Below, one piece after another: positions 26,361 through 35,036 of a stretch of 64,000 nucleotides of DNA. The stretch spans positions 310,001 to 374,000 of the forward strand of contig NZ_VITY01000002.1 of NCBI RefSeq assembly GCF_007993935.1, read 5' to 3'. A model generated the notes under the pieces. The model was given only the letters and a program-made list of their open reading frames with translations, searched no databases and had not been told where the DNA came from. This stretch comes from Bradyrhizobium macuxiense. GTDB lineage: Bacteria; Pseudomonadota; Alphaproteobacteria; Rhizobiales; Xanthobacteraceae. Within the stretch, counting starts at the first letter, position 1. Each line of letters opens with the position of its first letter. The translations under genes were made by a program, and so were the position numbers.

Positions 26361-28129
26361 TCGCTCCCGAGATAGGCGGAGACGACGTCGGGATGGCGCA
26401 GCACCGCCATGGACTCGCCGTCCGCAATGCGGCGTCCGAAGTTCAGCACCGTGATGTGCTGGGCGGCTTCGGAGACCAGCGTCATGTCGTGATCGATGAT
26501 CAGGATGGTGAGGCCCTGCGCTGCAATGCGCTTTAGCAATTCATGCAGCTCGAGCTTCTCGGTCGAATTGAGGCCGGCGGCCGGCTCGTCGAGCAGCAGC
26601 AAGGTCGGGTTCGACGCCAGCGCCCGCGCGATCTCGATCAGGCGCTGATGGCCGTAGGAGAAGCTCGAGATCAATTCGTTGGCGCGGCTGCCGAGGCCGA
26701 CGAAGGTCAGCGCCTCCATCGCCCGCTCGGTCAGCGCGTCGTCGCCCTTCCCGATCATGGTATTGCCGGGACGCTCGGCGCCGATCTCGACGTTCTCCAG
26801 CGCCGTCATCGAGCGGAACAGGCGGATGTTCTGGAAGGTGCGTCCGAGGCCCGCGGCGGTGCGCTGATGCGGCGCCATGTTGGTGATGTCGGTGCCGTCG
26901 AGCACGATCTTGCCTGATGTGGCCTTGTAGAGACCGGACAGCACGTTCAGCGTCGTGGTCTTGCCGGAGCCGTTGGGGCCGATCAGAGCGTGCACGCTGC
27001 CGCGCTTCACCGCGATGTCGACGCCATCGACCGCCTTGAGGCCGCCGAAATGCTTCGAAAGCCCGGTGACTTCGAGCACGATGTCGCCGCCCGTGGTCGC
27101 GGGCCTGAGCTGGAGCGCTCCGGCGACAGGCGGCGCCTTGGTGTGCGCACGCCAGCGCGTGAACGCGTCGGACACGAAGCCCCAGATGCCGTCAGGCATG
27201 AAGCGGATAATCAGGATCACCGACAAGCCGTAGATCGCGAGGTAAAGCCCGGGCACGCTCTTGAGGAAGCGCAGCCATTCCGGGATCAGGATCAACAGCC
27301 CGGTGCCGATCACCGAGCCGATCGGCGAGGCCACGCCGCCGAGCAGCGACATGGTCAGGAACTGGATCGATTCCGCAAACGAGAACTGGTCCGGGCTGAC
27401 ATAGGCGAAGCCGCCGGCGAACAGGCCGCCCGCGAGGCCGCCGAGCACCGCGCACACCGCAAAGGCGTAGACCTTGGTGCGGAACACGTCGATGCCGTTA
27501 ACGCCGGCCGCGAGCTCATTGTCGCGCACCGCGCGCATGGCACGACCGAGCTTGGTGTCAGGCAGATGCCAGACGAGATAGCCAACGATCGCAAGCATCG
27601 CGACGCAGAACGCCAGATAGCTCTGCGAGGACTGGAACAGCTCGGGCCGGCGAATGTTGGCGACGCCGTCCGGTCCATGGGTGACGCCGACCGCGTTGAT
27701 CATGACCAGCGTCACGATCTGCTGGAACGAGATCGTCACCATGGCAAGGTAATGCCCGCCGAGCCGCAGCGTCGACATGCCGAGGAATGCGCCGGCAACC
27801 AACGTGATCGCGCAGGCGCCAACCAGGCAGAGCCAGAAGTTCAGATGCAGGTCGGCGGTCCCGAGGCCGACGGCATAGGCGCCGAAGCCGAAGAACGCGG
27901 CCTGCGCCAGGTTGATCTGGCCGCACAGGCCGAGCACGACCGAGAGCCCGAACACCGCGATCGAGAAGGTCGTGGCCTGCAACAGGATGTTGAGGATGTA
28001 GCCGTCGAACTGCATGCCGGCGGCGAGCGCCACCAGCACCGCAGCGCCGATGAAATACGGCAGATGACGGATGATCAGCGGTTTCGAGCGCACGGCCGGC
28101 GCCGGAATCATGTTGTCGCTGGCGCTCAT
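26357..28129 (-). CDS. LivM-LivG fusion: permease plus ATPase of HAAT importer
   Basis: 590 aa. Residues about 1-325 are a LivM permease (eight to ten hydrophobic segments, with LCGQINLAQAAFFGFGAYA and GGHYLAMVTISFQQI). Residues about 345-590 are a LivG ATPase with Walker A GPNGSGKTT (384-392), FGYG-like signature SFSYGHQRLIEIARAL, Walker B LLLLDEPAAGLN and DHDMTLV. The two parts are in one uninterrupted frame, and the linker (RWRAHTKAPPVAGALQLRP) looks flexible. This architecture recurs in rhizobia. The start ATG overlaps the LivH stop (ATGA). Confidence 0.92.
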   Translation of the reverse strand: MSASDNMIPAPAVRSKPLIIRHLPYFIGAAVLVALAAGMQFDGYILNILLQATTFSIAVFGLSVVLGLCGQINLAQAAFFGFGAYAVGLGTADLHLNFWLCLVGACAITLVAGAFLGMSTLRLGGHYLAMVTISFQQIVTLVMINAVGVTHGPDGVANIRRPELFQSSQSYLAFCVAMLAIVGYLVWHLPDTKLGRAMRAVRDNELAAGVNGIDVFRTKVYAFAVCAVLGGLAGGLFAGGFAYVSPDQFSFAESIQFLTMSLLGGVASPIGSVIGTGLLILIPEWLRFLKSVPGLYLAIYGLSVILIIRFMPDGIWGFVSDAFTRWRAHTKAPPVAGALQLRPATTGGDIVLEVTGLSKHFGGLKAVDGVDIAVKRGSVHALIGPNGSGKTTTLNVLSGLYKATSGKIVLDGTDITNMAPHQRTAAGLGRTFQNIRLFRSMTALENVEIGAERPGNTMIGKGDDALTERAMEALTFVGLGSRANELISSFSYGHQRLIEIARALASNPTLLLLDEPAAGLNSTEKLELHELLKRIAAQGLTILIIDHDMTLVSEAAQHITVLNFGRRIADGESMAVLRHPDVVSAYLGSE

Positions 28130-28998
28130 GCTTTCTCCGCGACACGTTCGCCGAAGATGCCCTGCGGCCGGAATACCAGGAAGGCGATCAGCACCAGGAA
28201 GGCAAAGCCGTCCTTGTACGGCACCGAGATATAGGCGGCGCCGAAGGTTTCGATGACGCCGAGCGCGAGGCCGCCGACGATCGCGCCGGCGACATCGCCG
28301 AAGCCGCCGATGATGGTCGCGGCGAACGCCTTCAGCGCGATGGTCGAGCCCATCTGGATCGAGACGAACAGCACGGGCGCCACCAGGATGCCGGCGAGGC
28401 CGCCGAGCACGGCCGAATAGATGAAGGTGATCATGATCATGGTCGAGACGGAAATGCCGAGCAGCGAGGCCATCTCCTTGTCCTGCGAGGTCGCCTGCAG
28501 CTTCTTGCCGAGCAGCGTCTTCTCGAAGAACCAGAAATTGAACAGCACCAAGAGGATCGTGACGCCGATGATCAACAGATACTGGCTGTCGAGATAGACC
28601 GGGCCGAGCTGGATGCCGGGCGTATCGAACCAGCCCTGCAGCACCTGCGGCTGCGGACCGTAGATCGCGAGCACCGAGTTCGACAGCAGGATCGAGGCGC
28701 CGATGGTGGCGATGATCACGGGCAGATAGGTGCGGTGACGCAGCGGATAGTAGACGCCGAGATTGAAGATGACGCCGAGCAGCGCCATGCCGGCCAGCGC
28801 AATCACGAAGGACAGCCAATAAGGCAGGCCGAGCTCGACGCAGACCACCATCAGATAGGCGGCCACCATCGAGAATTCGCCTTGCGCGAAGTTCACCACA
28901 TTGGTGGCGCGGAAGATCAGCACGAAACCGAGCGCGACCAGCGCGTAGACCGCGCCGATGCCGATGCCGGTGAACAGCAATTGTAGAACCAGATCCAT
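28126..28998 (-). CDS. LivH-type ABC transporter permease
   Basis: 290 aa with about eight TM segments. Family marks: YALVALGFVLIFRATNVVNFAQGEFSMVAAYL near the N terminus and FAATIIGGFGDVAGAIVGGLALGVIE near the C terminus. It forms the membrane channel with the LivM half of the next gene. Its stop overlaps the LivM-LivG start. About 70 bases separate it from the binding-protein gene upstream. Confidence 0.92.
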   Translation of the reverse strand: MDLVLQLLFTGIGIGAVYALVALGFVLIFRATNVVNFAQGEFSMVAAYLMVVCVELGLPYWLSFVIALAGMALLGVIFNLGVYYPLRHRTYLPVIIATIGASILLSNSVLAIYGPQPQVLQGWFDTPGIQLGPVYLDSQYLLIIGVTILLVLFNFWFFEKTLLGKKLQATSQDKEMASLLGISVSTMIMITFIYSAVLGGLAGILVAPVLFVSIQMGSTIALKAFAATIIGGFGDVAGAIVGGLALGVIETFGAAYISVPYKDGFAFLVLIAFLVFRPQGIFGERVAEKA

Positions 28999-29070
28999 GA
29001 CAGCGCTCGATCAGAACAGTGTGCGCAGAAGGCCAGCCTCGCCGCGTCGAACGGCGAGGCCGAGCCGCGA

Positions 29071-30216
29071 TCAATCGTTGAAGTCGATGTGCTTGTCGTA
29101 GACGATCTTGCCCTTGTCGTTCTTCACGACATTGTAGCCGTGCAGACCATCGCCGTTCTTGTCGAAATTGTACTCGCCTTCGGCGCCGGCGAATTTCTGC
29201 GTCGCCAGAATGGCGTCGCGGATCTTGTTCGGGTCGGTCGAGCCCGCCTTGTTGATCGCCGCCGACAGAATGGTGATCGCATCATACGGCCAGGCGCTCT
29301 GGTTGTCGGGCGCGGTCTTGTAGGCATCGCGATAAGCCTTGCCGAACGTCTTCGCCGCGTCGCTCGAATCTTCGGCGAAGTCGGCGACCCCGTAGGTGCC
29401 GAACAGCGCGGGACCGGCGAGCTTGGTCGAGGAGACCGCCACCACCGAGGGCGAACCGACCCAGGGGATGTTGACGCCGAGCTGGCGGAGCTGCCGGGCA
29501 AAGATGCCGAGATCATTCTCGAAGGTGAAGTAGGTGCCGAGCACGTCGGCGCCCGACTGCTTCACGGCGAGCACGACCGGGGTGAAGTCCTGGCTCTGGT
29601 TGGCGTAGCCCTGGTCAAGCACCGGCGGCGCGCCGAGCTTGGTCAGCGCCTCGGAGAGCGCCTTGCCGCCCGCGGTGCCGAAGGCGTCGGTGGAATGCAC
29701 GATCGCCCACTTCTTCTTGCCGAGCGTGTTGACGCCGAAATCGGCGATCACGCGGCCGGAATAATTGTCGTTCGGGCGGAAGCGGAACAGCCAGGGATTG
29801 CCGGAATGGGTCAGATCGGGGTTGGTGCCGCCGATCATCACGGGCTTGCCGACCTTGATCACGTCGGGCGCCATCGCCTGCACCTGGGTCGAGCGGATCG
29901 AGCCGAGGAAGGCAACGATGTCGGATTGCGCGGCAAGCTTGGAGAACGCCAGCACGATGCCCGGATTGGTGGTCTGATCGTCCTCGATCACGAGCTCGAC
30001 CTGCTTGCCGAGCACGCCGCCGGCCTTGTTGACCGCGGCGAGCGCCAGCTTGGCGCCGTTCTGGGCCCACAGCCCCTGCTCGGCCGCCGGCCCGGTCACC
30101 GGCACGCACATGCCGATCTTGATGGTCGCCCCTTGCGCCCAGGCGCTGCGCATCAGCGCAGGAGCAGCGAGACCTGCCGCCAAGCCGGCGGAAAACTCAC
30201 GCCTCGTCAGTTTCAT
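29071..30216 (-). CDS. Periplasmic solute-binding protein of HAAT importer (Tat-type signal)
   Basis: 381 aa, type I periplasmic binding protein (Peripla_BP_6). The N terminus MKLTRREFSAGLAAGLAAPAL carries a twin-arginine-like RR-x-F motif followed by a hydrophobic stretch ending SAWAQ, so Tat export is likely. The mature part has IKIGMCVPVTGPAAEQG and NGAKLALAAVNKAGGVLGKQVELVIEDD, typical of the family. A GGGAGG site precedes the ATG. It is the first gene of the operon, expressed divergently from the GntR regulator. Ligand unknown; the downstream dehydratase and aldolase suggest a hydroxy acid or sugar acid rather than an amino acid. Confidence 0.92.
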   Translation of the reverse strand: MKLTRREFSAGLAAGLAAPALMRSAWAQGATIKIGMCVPVTGPAAEQGLWAQNGAKLALAAVNKAGGVLGKQVELVIEDDQTTNPGIVLAFSKLAAQSDIVAFLGSIRSTQVQAMAPDVIKVGKPVMIGGTNPDLTHSGNPWLFRFRPNDNYSGRVIADFGVNTLGKKKWAIVHSTDAFGTAGGKALSEALTKLGAPPVLDQGYANQSQDFTPVVLAVKQSGADVLGTYFTFENDLGIFARQLRQLGVNIPWVGSPSVVAVSSTKLAGPALFGTYGVADFAEDSSDAAKTFGKAYRDAYKTAPDNQSAWPYDAITILSAAINKAGSTDPNKIRDAILATQKFAGAEGEYNFDKNGDGLHGYNVVKNDKGKIVYDKHIDFND

Positions 30217-30394
30217 TCAATCCTCCCTGTCATCCGCCGAACTTGATGTCGGCTGCGTTGCGACGAGCTGACGCGTCGATCTGTTGCCCTATCCGCAGCC
30301 ACCAAGCGGCGCGACGAACAAACGTGAGCGCCGCTGCAGGGCACAAGACGCGCAACAGCGGCCATCAATCTGGCGTTTGCCGTAGCTAAACATG

Positions 30395-30413
30395 ATTGCA
30401 CATTGCACGCAAT
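30395..30413. promoter_or_regulatory. Candidate GntR/FCD operator
   Basis: ATTGCACATTGCACGCAAT contains the palindrome ATTGC-AC-GCAAT (30402-30413) preceded by another ATTGCA half-site. It lies in the 246-base divergent gap between the solute-binding protein and GntR genes, 50 bases before the GntR start. The match to a GntR-type operator is by symmetry and position only. Confidence 0.35.
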
Positions 30414-30462
30414 AGCCAAAAGTTCGCTGGTAACGGTGCGTAAATGCCTGCTAGGAGCAGCC

Positions 30463-31500
30463 ATGACGCGATCACGTGATAATGTGACCGGCGGGCAGCC
30501 ATCGATGTCGATTCCAAGAGCGAAATCGCAGACCAGACGGAAACAACCGGCCTATGCGCTGATCAAGAGCGCATTGGCAAAGCACATCCGGGCCGGTGAC
30601 GTGCCTCCAGGCACGGTGCTCTCCGAATCGGCGATCGCGACGTTGTTCGGCTCCAGCCGCTCCCCGGTGCGGCAGGCCTTCGAACAGCTGGAGCACGTCG
30701 GGCTGGTGCGCCGGTTCGACGGCCGCGGCGTTATCGCCGGCAAGCGCAAGGTCGAACCACGGCGCGTCCCGATCACACCGGAAATGTTCGGGCTGACCGA
30801 CGGGCCCGTCGATGCGGTGCGCAGCGACGCCTGGGACGCGCTTTATTACAAGCTCGAACGCGAGATCATCTACCGGTCGCTGTTCGGACGCGTCCGCGTC
30901 AGCGAACTTGCGTTGGCGCGGCATTTCCGGGTCGGACGTACGGTTGCGCGCAATCTGCTGCTCCGCGCGCAGGCGATCGGAATCCTGGAGAAAGGCGCCA
31001 AGGCGCATTGGTACGTGGTGCCGCTGGATGAGGATCGCCTGCGCGACATCTTCGAGGTCCGTGCAACGCTCGAACCACTCCTGCTCAAATCCGCGACGGC
31101 GAAGATTCCCACCGCACTGCTTGACCGGATGGCGGAGCGGCTGCGCGAGGGGATTCAATTCCGCGACCGCGTCGGCGTCGGCGAGCTCGACGAGATCGAA
31201 GGCGACCTCCATATCCGCTGCCTGGGCTACGGCGCCAATCGCGAGATGGTCGAAGCGCTCAAGCGCACCCACTGCGCCTTCGTGATCGGCAAGCATATTC
31301 AGGTGGCGCTGACCGCGCCGCAGATCGATTCCTTCATGGACGAGCATCTGGTGATCATCGAAGCCTTGCGCGCGGGCGACGGCGACGCGGCGGCCGAGAT
31401 CCTGCGCCGCCATATCGAGTGGTCCCACTCGAAGGTTGCGGGCTGGATCGCCGAATTCCGCGCCATCAACGTGATCTCGCGCGTGCCTTATATGGCCTGA
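30463..31500 (+). CDS. GntR-family regulator with two winged-helix domains and FCD domain
   Basis: 345 aa from the ATG at 30463, with AGGAG six bases upstream. Residues about 30-95 are a GntR winged helix (LIKSALAKHIRAGDVPPGTVLSE, SRSPVRQAFEQLEHVGLVRR). Residues about 123-190 look like a second winged helix (ALYYKLEREIIYRSLFGRVRVSELALARHFRVGRTVARNLLLRAQAIGILEK). Residues about 193-330 are the helical FCD effector domain (FEVRATLEPLLL, DLHIRCLGYGANREMVEAL, DEHLVIIEALRAGDGDAAAEILRRHI). Normal FadR-type members have one DNA-binding domain and 220-250 aa. It is divergent from the transport/catabolic operon and is its likely repressor, with a hydroxy acid as possible effector. Confidence 0.88.
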   Translation: MTRSRDNVTGGQPSMSIPRAKSQTRRKQPAYALIKSALAKHIRAGDVPPGTVLSESAIATLFGSSRSPVRQAFEQLEHVGLVRRFDGRGVIAGKRKVEPRRVPITPEMFGLTDGPVDAVRSDAWDALYYKLEREIIYRSLFGRVRVSELALARHFRVGRTVARNLLLRAQAIGILEKGAKAHWYVVPLDEDRLRDIFEVRATLEPLLLKSATAKIPTALLDRMAERLREGIQFRDRVGVGELDEIEGDLHIRCLGYGANREMVEALKRTHCAFVIGKHIQVALTAPQIDSFMDEHLVIIEALRAGDGDAAAEILRRHIEWSHSKVAGWIAEFRAINVISRVPYMA

Positions 31501-31502
31501 CG

Positions 31503-32033
31503 CTACTCGTCAGCCTCCACTTCGGCATCCTCCGCCCCCATCCCGGCCAGACTCGCCTCCAGTGCGCCCAGCATCTCCTGCAGCTCCGCAAGCTTGCGCG
31601 CGCCATAGCGCCTCGTGATCGCGGCGTAGATCACCTCCGACGTCGGCGCCACCGCCTCGATCAGCTTCAATCCCTTGGCAGAGATCGAGACCACCGCCCG
31701 CCGCGCGTCGTTCTCCGCCGCCTTGCGCTCGATCAACGCTCGCCCCTCGAGATCGCGCAGGATGCGCGACAGGCTCGGTCCAAGCAGAAACGCCACGCGG
31801 GCGAGCTCGGTGACCTCGATCTCGTCGACCGCGGTGAGCGCACGCAGGATCCGCCACTGCTGCTCGGTCAGCCCGTGATTGCGCAGCGACGGACGGAATT
31901 GCCGCATCACCGCTTCGCGCGCACGGAGCAGCGACATCGGCAACGAGCGCGAGAATTCACGCATCGGAGTGCGCCGCGCCGCCGCGTCGTCGCCCTGTTC
32001 CGGCCGGATCTCGTCCAGTTTCTTGCGCGCCAT
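31503..32033 (-). CDS. hpaR: MarR-family regulator HpaR
   Basis: 176 aa MarR-type winged-helix regulator. The core SLPMSLLRAREAVMRQFRPSLRNHGLTEQQWRILRAL and GPSLSRILRDLEGRALIERKAAENDARRAVVSISAKG is close to the HpaR pattern of homoprotocatechuate operons. The acidic C-terminal tail (AEDAEVEADE) and basic N-terminal extension are longer than in enterobacterial HpaR. It is divergent from hpaH and probably represses it until the aromatic inducer binds. It ends three bases after the GntR stop (convergent). Confidence 0.87.
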   Translation of the reverse strand: MARKKLDEIRPEQGDDAAARRTPMREFSRSLPMSLLRAREAVMRQFRPSLRNHGLTEQQWRILRALTAVDEIEVTELARVAFLLGPSLSRILRDLEGRALIERKAAENDARRAVVSISAKGLKLIEAVAPTSEVIYAAITRRYGARKLAELQEMLGALEASLAGMGAEDAEVEADE

Positions 32034-32098
32034 CGCTCAATCCACCGCCAAAAACTTTTGCGTTGCAGCATGCCTTGATTCAGTTTGCGGGAAAGAAC

Positions 32099-32110
32099 TT
32101 AACATGTTAA
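32099..32110. promoter_or_regulatory. Candidate HpaR operator overlapping the hpaH promoter
   Basis: Perfect 12-base palindrome TTAACATGTTAA in the hpaR-hpaH gap. A plausible -35 TTGATT (32075-32080) lies 18 bases upstream of TTAACA, so a bound dimer would cover the -10 region. MarR-family proteins commonly bind such palindromes between divergent genes. Confidence 0.55.
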
Positions 32111-32143
32111 TCATCTCCCGACATCCATTTTTGTGTAGCACGC

Positions 32144-32950
32144 ATGGCCCTCTCCAAGGACGATATCCGCGCTGCCGCCGAGCGGCTCGACAATGCGGAA
32201 AAGACCCGCAAGCAAATCCGCCAGCTGTCGCTGGAATACCCCCGCATCACCCTCGAAGACGCCTACGCGATTCAGAAGGCCTGGGTCGAGATGAAGGTGG
32301 CGCAAGGGCGCGTCGTCAAGGGCCACAAGATCGGCCTGACCTCGAAGGCGATGCAGAGCGCGCTCAATATCGACGAGCCTGACTCCGGCATCCTGCTCGA
32401 CGACATGTTCTTCGCCGATGGCGGCCTCGTGCCGACCGACCGCTTCATCGCAACCCGCGTCGAAGCCGAGCTCGCCTTCGTGATGAAGCATCGCCTTGCG
32501 GGGCCGAACTGCACGCTGTTCGACGTGCTCAACGCCACCGACTTCGTGGTGCCGGCGCTGGAGATCCTGGACACCAGGGTCGAGCGCGTCGATCCCGAGA
32601 CCAAGGCGACGCGCAAGATCTTCGACACCATCGCCGACAACGCCGCCAATGCCGGCATCGTGCTCGGCGGCCGGCCGATCCGCCCGCTGGATGCTGATTT
32701 GCGCTGGATCGGCGCGCTCTGCTTCCGCAACGGCCAGCTCGAGGAAACCGGTCTCGCCGCCGGCGTGTTGAATCATCCGGCGACCGCGGTGGCGTGGCTC
32801 GCCAACAAGATCGCCCCGAACGGGCTGGCGCTGGAGGTCGGCCAGGTGGTGCTGGCGGGCTCCTTCATCCGCCCGATCGAGACCCGCAAGGGCGATACCA
32901 TCCAGGCTGACTACGGACCTTATGGTTCCGTGAGCTGCTACTTCGCCTGA
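32144..32950 (+). CDS. hpaH: 2-oxo-hept-3-ene-1,7-dioate hydratase HpaH
   Basis: 268 aa, member of the FAH-like 2-oxopent-4-enoate hydratase family. It adds water to 2-oxohept-3-ene-1,7-dioate, the penultimate step of homoprotocatechuate meta-cleavage. Segments typical for HpaH: GHKIGLTSKAMQSALNIDEPDSGILLDDMFF, EAELAFVMKHRL, DTIADNAANAGIVLGGRP and YGPYGSVSCYFA at the C terminus. First gene of the hpa operon, 33 bases from the predicted promoter. Its ribosome site is weak (no clear GGAG). Confidence 0.93.
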   Translation: MALSKDDIRAAAERLDNAEKTRKQIRQLSLEYPRITLEDAYAIQKAWVEMKVAQGRVVKGHKIGLTSKAMQSALNIDEPDSGILLDDMFFADGGLVPTDRFIATRVEAELAFVMKHRLAGPNCTLFDVLNATDFVVPALEILDTRVERVDPETKATRKIFDTIADNAANAGIVLGGRPIRPLDADLRWIGALCFRNGQLEETGLAAGVLNHPATAVAWLANKIAPNGLALEVGQVVLAGSFIRPIETRKGDTIQADYGPYGSVSCYFA

Positions 32951-32971
32951 CGCACTCAGCAGGAGCGCTGC

Positions 32972-33370
32972 ATGCCGCATTTCACAATTGAATACTCCGC
33001 CAATCTCGACGGTCTCGTCGACATGGGCGCGACGGTCGAACTGGTTCGCAAGGCCGCGGTCGAGACCGGCATCTTCCCGCTCGGCGGCATCCGTGTTCGC
33101 GCCGTCAGATGCGAGCATTACGCGATCGCCGACGGCCGCAAGGCTTACGGCTTCCTCGACATGGTGCTCCGTCTCGGCGAGGGCCGCGACCTCGCCACCC
33201 GCAAGAAGGCTGGCGAGCACATCTTCAAGGCGCTGTCGGCTCATCTCGATCCGATATTCGCCAACAGCAAGTTCGCTCTGTCGTTCGACATGCAGATCAA
33301 CGACAAGGAAACCAGCTGGAAACGCAACAACATCCACGACGCACTGAAGGTGGAGACGGTCAATGGATAA
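32972..33370 (+). CDS. hpaF: 5-carboxymethyl-2-hydroxymuconate isomerase HpaF
   Basis: 132 aa, CHMI/tautomerase-superfamily enzyme starting MPHFTIEYSANLDGLVDMG, with the catalytic N-terminal proline (Pro1 after Met removal). It isomerises 5-carboxymethyl-2-hydroxymuconate to the oxo form. AGGAG precedes the start, 21 bases after hpaH. The 3' end overlaps hpaE by eight bases. Confidence 0.93.
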   Translation: MPHFTIEYSANLDGLVDMGATVELVRKAAVETGIFPLGGIRVRAVRCEHYAIADGRKAYGFLDMVLRLGEGRDLATRKKAGEHIFKALSAHLDPIFANSKFALSFDMQINDKETSWKRNNIHDALKVETVNG

Positions 33371-34907
33371 AGCGACAGCGAAATCGTCAGCCGACGTGTT
33401 CCAGGCCAACCGCGATCGTGCCGGTCCTCTGCTGGCGAAGCTGAAGGCCGAAGGCATCGGCAATGTGATCGACGGCAAGGTGGTGCCGGCGGCATCCGGC
33501 CAGACCTTCGAGACCAAATCGCCTGTTGACGGCACGGTGCTGGCGACGGTCGCACGCGGCAATGCCGAGGATATCGATCGCGCCGCAACCGCCGCGGCCA
33601 AGGCCTTCAAGGCCTGGCGCGACATGCCGGCGGGGCAGCGGCGTAAGCTGCTGCATCGCGTCGCCGATGCGATCGAGGAGCGCGCCGACGACATTGCCGT
33701 GCTCGAATGCATCGACACCGGCCAGGCGCATCGCTTCATGGCCAAGGCCGCCATCCGCGCCGCGGAGAACTTCCGCTTCTTCGCCGACAAATGCGGCGAG
33801 GCGCGCGACGGCCTCAACACGCCCTCGGACGAACACTGGAACATCTCGACCCGCGTGCCGATCGGCCCGGTCGGCGTGATCACGCCGTGGAACACGCCGT
33901 TCATGCTCTCGACCTGGAAGATCGCGCCGGCGCTCGCGGCCGGCTGCACGGTGGTGCACAAGCCCGCCGAATGGTCGCCGGTGACGGCCGATATGCTGGT
34001 CAAACTCGCCAAGCAGGCCGGGCTTCCCGACGGCGTGCTGAACACCGTGCATGGCTTCGGTGAGGAGGCCGGTAAGGCGCTGACCGAACACCCCGCCATC
34101 AAGGCGATCGGCTTCGTCGGCGAGAGTTCGACGGGCTCCGCGATCATGGCGCAGGGCGCACCGACCCTGAAGCGGGTGCATTTCGAGCTCGGCGGCAAGA
34201 ACCCGGTGATCGTGTTCGATGACGCCGATCTCGACCGCGCGCTCGATGCCGTCGTGTTCATGATCTACTCGCTCAACGGCGAACGCTGTACCTCGTCGAG
34301 CCGGCTGCTGGTTCAACAGGGCGTCGCCGACCAATTCGTCGAGAAGCTCACCGCGCGCGTGAAAGCGTTGAAGGTCGGGCACCCGCTCGATCCCGCGACC
34401 GAGATCGGGCCACTGATCCATGAGCGGCACCTCGCCAAGGTCTGCAGCTATTTCGACGTCGCCAAAAAGGACGGCGCGACGATCGCGGTCGGCGGCAAGC
34501 CGCATGACGGTCCCGGCGGCGGCCATTATGTGCAGCCGACGCTGGTCACCGGCGCCAACGCGAACATGCGCGTCGCGCAGGAAGAGGTGTTCGGCCCGTT
34601 CCTGACCGTGATCCCGTTCAAGGACGAGGCTGACGCGATCGAGATCGCCAACGGCGTGCAATACGGCCTGACCGGGTATGTCTGGACCGGCGAGATGGGC
34701 CGCGCGCTGCGCGTCGCCGATGCACTGGAAGCCGGCATGATCTGGCTCAACTCGGAAAATGTCCGCCATCTGCCGACCCCGTTCGGCGGCATGAAGTCGT
34801 CAGGCATCGGCCGCGACGGCGGCGACTACTCGTTCGACTTCTACATGGAAACCAAGCACGTCTCGCTCGCGCGCGGGACGCATAAGATTCAGAAACTGGG
34901 AATTTGA
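33363..34907 (+). CDS. hpaE: 5-carboxymethyl-2-hydroxymuconate semialdehyde dehydrogenase HpaE
   Basis: 514 aa NAD-dependent aldehyde dehydrogenase oxidising the ring-cleavage semialdehyde. Active-site Cys309 (NGERCTSSSRLLVQ) and general-base Glu275 (VHFELGGKNPVIVFDDADLD) are present, as are the cofactor segments PWNTPFMLSTWKIAPALAAG and FVGESSTGSAIM. Its start overlaps the end of hpaF (translational coupling). A repeat element separates it from hpaD. Confidence 0.93.
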   Translation: MDKATAKSSADVFQANRDRAGPLLAKLKAEGIGNVIDGKVVPAASGQTFETKSPVDGTVLATVARGNAEDIDRAATAAAKAFKAWRDMPAGQRRKLLHRVADAIEERADDIAVLECIDTGQAHRFMAKAAIRAAENFRFFADKCGEARDGLNTPSDEHWNISTRVPIGPVGVITPWNTPFMLSTWKIAPALAAGCTVVHKPAEWSPVTADMLVKLAKQAGLPDGVLNTVHGFGEEAGKALTEHPAIKAIGFVGESSTGSAIMAQGAPTLKRVHFELGGKNPVIVFDDADLDRALDAVVFMIYSLNGERCTSSSRLLVQQGVADQFVEKLTARVKALKVGHPLDPATEIGPLIHERHLAKVCSYFDVAKKDGATIAVGGKPHDGPGGGHYVQPTLVTGANANMRVAQEEVFGPFLTVIPFKDEADAIEIANGVQYGLTGYVWTGEMGRALRVADALEAGMIWLNSENVRHLPTPFGGMKSSGIGRDGGDYSFDFYMETKHVSLARGTHKIQKLGI

Positions 34908-34910
34908 AGC

Positions 34911-35014
34911 CGTCGTTCCGGGGCGATGCGCAGCATCGACCCCGGAACCTCGGGATTGCCCGGTGCGCAATTGCGCACCTGGAGTCTGGTCCTTCGGACC
35001 ACCCCGGAATGACG
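34911..35014. repeat. GTCATTCCGGGG-type mosaic repeat (family B, copy 1)
   Basis: Starts CGTCGTTCCGGGGCGATGCG and ends with the reverse complement (CCCCGGAATGACG), enclosing short inverted repeats GCGATGCG-CAGCATCG, GGTGCGCAA-TTGCGCACC and GGTCCTTCGGACC. It fills the hpaE-hpaD gap within the operon. Two more copies occur in the window. Confidence 0.88.
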
Positions 35015-35036
35015 AACAAAGATTGAGGAAACACCG

